Assembly (NCBI GenBank): GCA_030681265.1
Contig: JAUXXD010000052.1
Location: forward strand, 1 to 35,007
Length of the DNA: 35,007 bases
Source of the DNA: Candidatus Didemnitutus sp.
GTDB lineage: Bacteria; Verrucomicrobiota; Verrucomicrobiia; Opitutales; Opitutaceae
Direction of reading: 5' to 3'
Position numbers and translations under genes: made by a program. Below the pieces are notes generated by a model that saw nothing but the letters and a program-made list of their open reading frames with translations, ran no database searches and was not told the DNA's origin. Of the stretch, positions 32,560 through 35,007 are shown one piece after another; position 1 is the stretch's first letter, and each line of letters opens with the position of its first letter.

Positions 32560-33813
32560 ATGCCCCGCTTTGTCTACACGGCCCGCTCCGCCACCGGCCA
32601 GAGCATCCAAGCCACGCTCGACGCCCCCAGCCGCAAGGACGCCGCCCGCCTCCTCGCCGCGCGCGGCCTCCAACCACTCCGTCTCGAAGAAGCCGTCTCC
32701 ACGCCGTCCGCCAAATCGAAGTCCGACAAACCCACTTTCAGTTTCAGCGAACCCGCCGCGCCCAAAGCCTCCGGCAAATTCACGCCCGAGTTGCAGCTTC
32801 CGTTTCTGCAAGCGCTCGCCGAATTGATCGGCAGCGGCATGCCCGCCGGCGAAGCCGTGCGTCTCCTCGGCCAGCGTTTGCAAGAGCCGCGCCTCCGCGC
32901 CCTCTGCGCCGCCCTCTGGGATCGCCTCAGCGAAGGCCTCCCGCTCTCGCAAGCCCTCGAATCATTCCCCCAAGTCTTCGACGGCCACTCCGTCAACCTC
33001 CTCGCCGCCGGTGAAGCCACCGGCAACTTACGCGAAGTTCTGCAGCGGCTCATCCAACATTACACCGTGCAACGCGAGATGCGCCGCACCATCGCCACCG
33101 CGCTCGCCTACCCGCTCTTCATCTGCGTCGTCGCCCTCGGCGTGATCCTGTTCTTCATCTTCTTCCTCCTGCCGCGCCTCCAGACACTCCTCGCCTCACT
33201 CGGCGGCAAACTCCCGTGGGCCACGCGCCTGCTCGTCGGCCTCTCCGATTTTATCCTCCACTACGGCCTCTTCGTCGTCATCGCCACCGCCCTCACCGCC
33301 ATCTTCTTCTGGCGCTGGCGCCGCTCCGCGCGCGGACGCGAACTCACCGACCAATGGGTGCTCACCGTCCCCTTCGCCGGACGCTTCGTCACTTCCTCCA
33401 CGATTCACAACTTCAGCTCCACCCTCGCCGTGCTCCTCGAAAACGGCGTCACCACCGCCGAGGCGCTCCGCATGACCGAACGCACCATCGCCAACACCTC
33501 GTTGCGCGACGCCTTCCGCGCCGCCACCGACCGCGTGCTCGAAGGCGAGAGCCTCTCCCAATCACTCGCGCGCACAAATTGTTTTCCGCCCCTCGTGATC
33601 GACCGCCTCGCCGTCGGCGAAAGCACCGGCCAACTCGGCCCCAGCCTCCGCGCCATCGCGACCTCGTTCCAGGAAGAACTCACGCGCCAGATTCAACTCA
33701 TCACCCAAATGATCTCCAGCGGCGTGCTCCTCTTTGCATTTAGTTTCGTCGCCTTCATCGCCTACGCCATCGTCTCCGCCGTCTTCCAAGTCAGCGCCAG
33801 CTTCAAGTTCTGA
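32560..33813 (+). CDS. gspF: Type II secretion inner-membrane platform protein GspF
   Basis: The 417-aa product has a short basic N-terminal region (FVYTARSATGQSIQATLDAP, the usual GspF opening). Two GspF domains follow, each with the E-x-G-x-x-x-G pattern: LIGSGMPAGEAVRLLG ... LLAAGEATGNLREVLQRL, and LLENGVTTAEALRMTE ... RLAVGESTGQLGPSLRAI. Membrane segments lie near residues 185-210, 228-250 and at the C-terminus (SSGVLLFAFSFVAFIAYAIVSAVFQV). It anchors GspE and the pseudopilus at the inner membrane. The start codon has no Shine-Dalgarno and abuts the tandem repeat. The usual next gene, the major pseudopilin gspG, is not found in the remaining 1.2 kb. Confidence 0.93.
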   Translation: MPRFVYTARSATGQSIQATLDAPSRKDAARLLAARGLQPLRLEEAVSTPSAKSKSDKPTFSFSEPAAPKASGKFTPELQLPFLQALAELIGSGMPAGEAVRLLGQRLQEPRLRALCAALWDRLSEGLPLSQALESFPQVFDGHSVNLLAAGEATGNLREVLQRLIQHYTVQREMRRTIATALAYPLFICVVALGVILFFIFFLLPRLQTLLASLGGKLPWATRLLVGLSDFILHYGLFVVIATALTAIFFWRWRRSARGRELTDQWVLTVPFAGRFVTSSTIHNFSSTLAVLLENGVTTAEALRMTERTIANTSLRDAFRAATDRVLEGESLSQSLARTNCFPPLVIDRLAVGESTGQLGPSLRAIATSFQEELTRQIQLITQMISSGVLLFAFSFVAFIAYAIVSAVFQVSASFKF

Positions 33814-33846
33814 GCCAATACGTCACGGACGCCTATGTAAAAACGA

Positions 33847-33889
33847 GTTCGGCTTTACGCGGGTAAAAATCACCCTCGTAAAGCGGAAC
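33847..33889. repeat. Large imperfect hairpin after gspF
   Basis: GTTCGGCTTTACG (33847-33859) pairs with CGTAAAGCGGAAC (33877-33889) with one mismatch, extended by GGGT/ACCC around the loop AAAAATC. No T-run follows. It may end the gsp transcript or be part of the folded cassette-site region; the arm ends GTTCGGC and GCGGAAC resemble integron core-site sequences. Confidence 0.55.
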
Positions 33890-33987
33890 CCAATAAAATC
33901 AATCGTTGCGCTGCATGACTTTAACCGCTGACATCAGTCGAGTTTTACAAACCATGAAAAGCGGAACCCAGTTCCGGTGAATTTACT

Positions 33988-33994
33988 GTTCGGC
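33988..33994 (+). other. Candidate integron core site (R'-like GTTCGGC) before cassette 1
   Basis: GTTCGGC lies 4 nt before the ATG at 33999. It is the exact reverse complement of GCCGAAC at 34321-34327 after that gene, as expected if the gene is an integron cassette starting at TTCGGC. Pairing of 33974-33994 with 33883-33904 is weak, so a full upstream attC or attI is not established. The direct repeat AAGCGGAACCCA at 33881 and 33959 is unexplained. Confidence 0.4.
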
Positions 33995-33998
33995 AAAG

Positions 33999-34310
33999 AT
34001 GAAGACATCAGGCCTATACTACTGGAACACGGATATTGAAGTCATGCTTGGCGATGTCGTTCAGGTTAAACGCTGGTTTAGCACAGAGCAGGGAATTGTC
34101 GCATACATTCCAGACTTATCACCCAAGAGAAAAGATGTCGAAGACGAGGCGCTTGGCTCTGACTGGATGATTAGACGGTCCAAAGGAGGATTCTGGTCCA
34201 TGGGTTACGCCGTTGAAACCCCGCCTGGAAAATACAGAAAGAATATCCGTTTCATTAGGCGAGGCTTTGAAGGAGTTCTTACTGCCCAAGAAGATTTGGG
34301 CGCTCCATGA
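33999..34310 (+). CDS. Small hypothetical protein, candidate cassette gene 1
   Basis: The 103-aa product MKTSGLYYWNTD... has no signal peptide or membrane segment. It is mixed alpha/beta with basic and aromatic residues (WMIRRSKGGFWSMGYAVE near the middle, NIRFIRRGFEG near the end). I do not recognise the family. The coding region is clearly AT-richer (about 47 per cent G+C in its first 60 bases) than gspF, indicating a different origin. The start is supported by AAAG just upstream and by the match of this context (TCGGCAAAGATGAAGA) to that of the next gene (TCGGCAGAAAGATGAAGA). Flanking core-site-like sequences suggest a mobile gene cassette. Confidence 0.65.
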   Translation: MKTSGLYYWNTDIEVMLGDVVQVKRWFSTEQGIVAYIPDLSPKRKDVEDEALGSDWMIRRSKGGFWSMGYAVETPPGKYRKNIRFIRRGFEGVLTAQEDLGAP

Positions 34311-34320
34311 AAACCTGCGA

Positions 34321-34387
34321 GCCGAACAAGCGTCCAGAGCCAATGGCGGTGCAGCGCACCGCCATGGCTCATCACTGAACGATCGGC
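34321..34387 (+). other. attC-like recombination site after cassette gene 1
   Basis: The 67-bp imperfect palindrome starts 10 bp after the stop. R''-like GCCGAAC (34321-34327) faces R'-like GATCGGC (34381-34387). L''-like CGTCCAGAG (34331-34339) faces CACTGAACG (34373-34381) at 7 of 9 positions. The central stem GAGCC plus ATGGCGGTGC (34337-34352) pairs with GCACCGCCATGGCTC (34356-34370), leaving A34342 extrahelical around an AGC loop. Length, box order and an extrahelical base fit attC sites. R' departs from the GTTRRRY consensus at one position. Confidence 0.5.
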
Positions 34388-34393
34388 AGAAAG

Positions 34394-34843
34394 ATGAAGA
34401 ACCTAGTCGCGATTCTTGTCCTCGTGTTATTGCCTGGCTGCACCACGACACCGATTTTCAGTGAGTTTCGAGTTCCGAGCGAAAATAGTGTGCATGCCCA
34501 GATCCCGTCTCCCGGGCAGATGTCGGAACTTCGCGAGCGCTTCACGAAGCTGTGCACTGACTATCGGCTGACGCTGAATCTTCCCGAACGAGCGAATCCT
34601 TCGTGGCTTCACTACTACCGCGATTACGAGTCGCGATTTTTCAAGGATGATTCCAAAGAGAAGTATCTAGTTGCGATTTTTACGATCAAAGACGGCAAGG
34701 CTGAGGTATTTGTTTCTTCATGGACACCAGACGCGGGCGAGAATCAAAAGTTCATCCAAGAGCTTACGGACATTTTCATTTCTGTTTTTGGCGAGAGCGG
34801 ATACAGCATGAAGCGCCGACAAGAATATGTCATTTTTAGCTGA
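34394..34843 (+). CDS. Small putative lipoprotein, candidate cassette gene 2
   Basis: The 149-aa product has a lipoprotein signal peptide with lipobox LLPGC (Cys at residue 16), so it should be lipid-anchored in a membrane facing the periplasm or cell surface. The mature part is hydrophilic alpha/beta (SELRERFTKLCTDYRLTLNL, KYLVAIFTIKDGKAEVFVSS, QKFIQELTDIFISVFGESGY). I do not recognise the family. G+C is low (about 38 per cent near 34621-34680), unlike the gsp genes. The start is 6 nt after the core-like GATCGGC, with AGAAAG in between as a weak ribosome binding site. Exported small proteins are common among integron cassettes, which fits its context. Confidence 0.7.
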   Translation: MKNLVAILVLVLLPGCTTTPIFSEFRVPSENSVHAQIPSPGQMSELRERFTKLCTDYRLTLNLPERANPSWLHYYRDYESRFFKDDSKEKYLVAIFTIKDGKAEVFVSSWTPDAGENQKFIQELTDIFISVFGESGYSMKRRQEYVIFS

Positions 34844-34862
34844 CAGTTTTTCGCAGAAGAAG

Positions 34863-34917
34863 GCCGATCTCAGAGCGTTCTGATTCGCCGTAGCGCGAAT
34901 CGGGACGCTGGTTGAAC
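34863..34917 (+). other. attC-like recombination site after cassette gene 2
   Basis: R''-like GCCGATC (34863-34869) is the exact reverse complement of GATCGGC, which starts cassette 2 at 34381. AGCGTTCTGATTCGC (34874-34888) pairs with GCGAATCGGGACGCT (34895-34909) using two G-U wobbles around a 6-base loop. GTTGAAC (34911-34917) fits GTTRRRY. The 55-bp span is near the lower size limit for attC. The rest to 35007 shows no gene, apart from a small AGCGC/GCGCT hairpin near 34952. Confidence 0.45.
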
Positions 34918-35007
34918 AAGCCCGGTCACGAGTGAGGTTCGCCGCCGCGAGAGCGCTTATGCGCTTTGTGTTTGGCGCGCGGTGAGCGGAAGAAATCGGC
35001 GAAGGCG

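Larger units (their letters stand above)
32391..32560. repeat. 85-bp tandem direct repeat before gspF
   Basis: Unit A (32391-32475) and unit B (32476-32560) match in 56 of the first 60 bases by eye and then diverge. Each unit starts CCCCGTGGGAGCGAGCT, contains the palindrome GCGAGCT(A/T)GCTCGC, and continues with a pyrimidine-rich CTCGCTACTCACT-type stretch. The repeat fills the whole gspE-gspF gap and runs to the gspF start codon. Confidence 0.85.

Noticed and set aside
32391-32560. CRISPR-like repeat array
   Set aside because: Only two 85-bp units, adjacent without unique spacers; it is a tandem duplication carrying REP palindromes.

Overview
The window looks like chromosomal DNA of a high-GC Verrucomicrobiota, probably Opitutaceae-like. 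This is an inference from protein style only. It rests on a PEP-CTERM protein beside a TIGR02597-like protein, several very large secreted proteins that share one C-terminal domain with a calcium-loop motif, and starts that mostly lack Shine-Dalgarno sequences. No rRNA, tRNA, transposase, integrase or CRISPR array was seen.

Layout. (1) 157-2477 (+): an O-antigen ligase/polymerase-type membrane protein and an FkbM methyltransferase overlapping by ATGA, as at the end of a surface polysaccharide cluster. (2) 2545-5628 (+): rodA and rng (cell elongation and RNase E/G), closed by a clear intrinsic terminator. (3) 5758-28236 (all -): a 22 kb block of exported proteins. It holds an alpha/beta hydrolase, a PEP-CTERM protein coupled to a TIGR02597-like protein, a 1080-aa carboxypeptidase-regulatory-repeat protein, a LuxR-type response regulator with a hybrid histidine kinase, a 1380-aa metzincin with Calx-beta and delta-60 repeats, and two tandem copies of a two-gene cassette. 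Each cassette is a small secreted protein followed by an M10/matrixin-like metalloprotease. The upstream protease is split by an apparent 1-nt frameshift near 24892. (4) 28237-28656: repeat-rich divergent intergenic region. (5) 28657-33813 (+): gspD, gspE and gspF of a type II secretion system, with an 85-bp tandem repeat carrying REP-like palindromes before gspF. (6) 33847-35007: two small AT-richer genes, each apparently followed by an attC-like folded site, resembling an integron gene-cassette array without a visible integrase.

How the parts may work together (inference): the minus-strand block encodes an extracellular or surface hydrolase and adhesin-like set. Four of these proteins share the C-terminal domain, and the adjacent type II secretion genes are a plausible export route for them. 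The hybrid kinase and regulator lie between two of the secreted-protein genes and could control them. The most unusual item is the repeated pairing of a matrixin-like protease with a small secreted protein whose mature N-terminus resembles the netrin/TIMP fold, the animal inhibitors of matrix metalloproteases. This suggests a bacterial protease-inhibitor or protease-chaperone system and remains untested.
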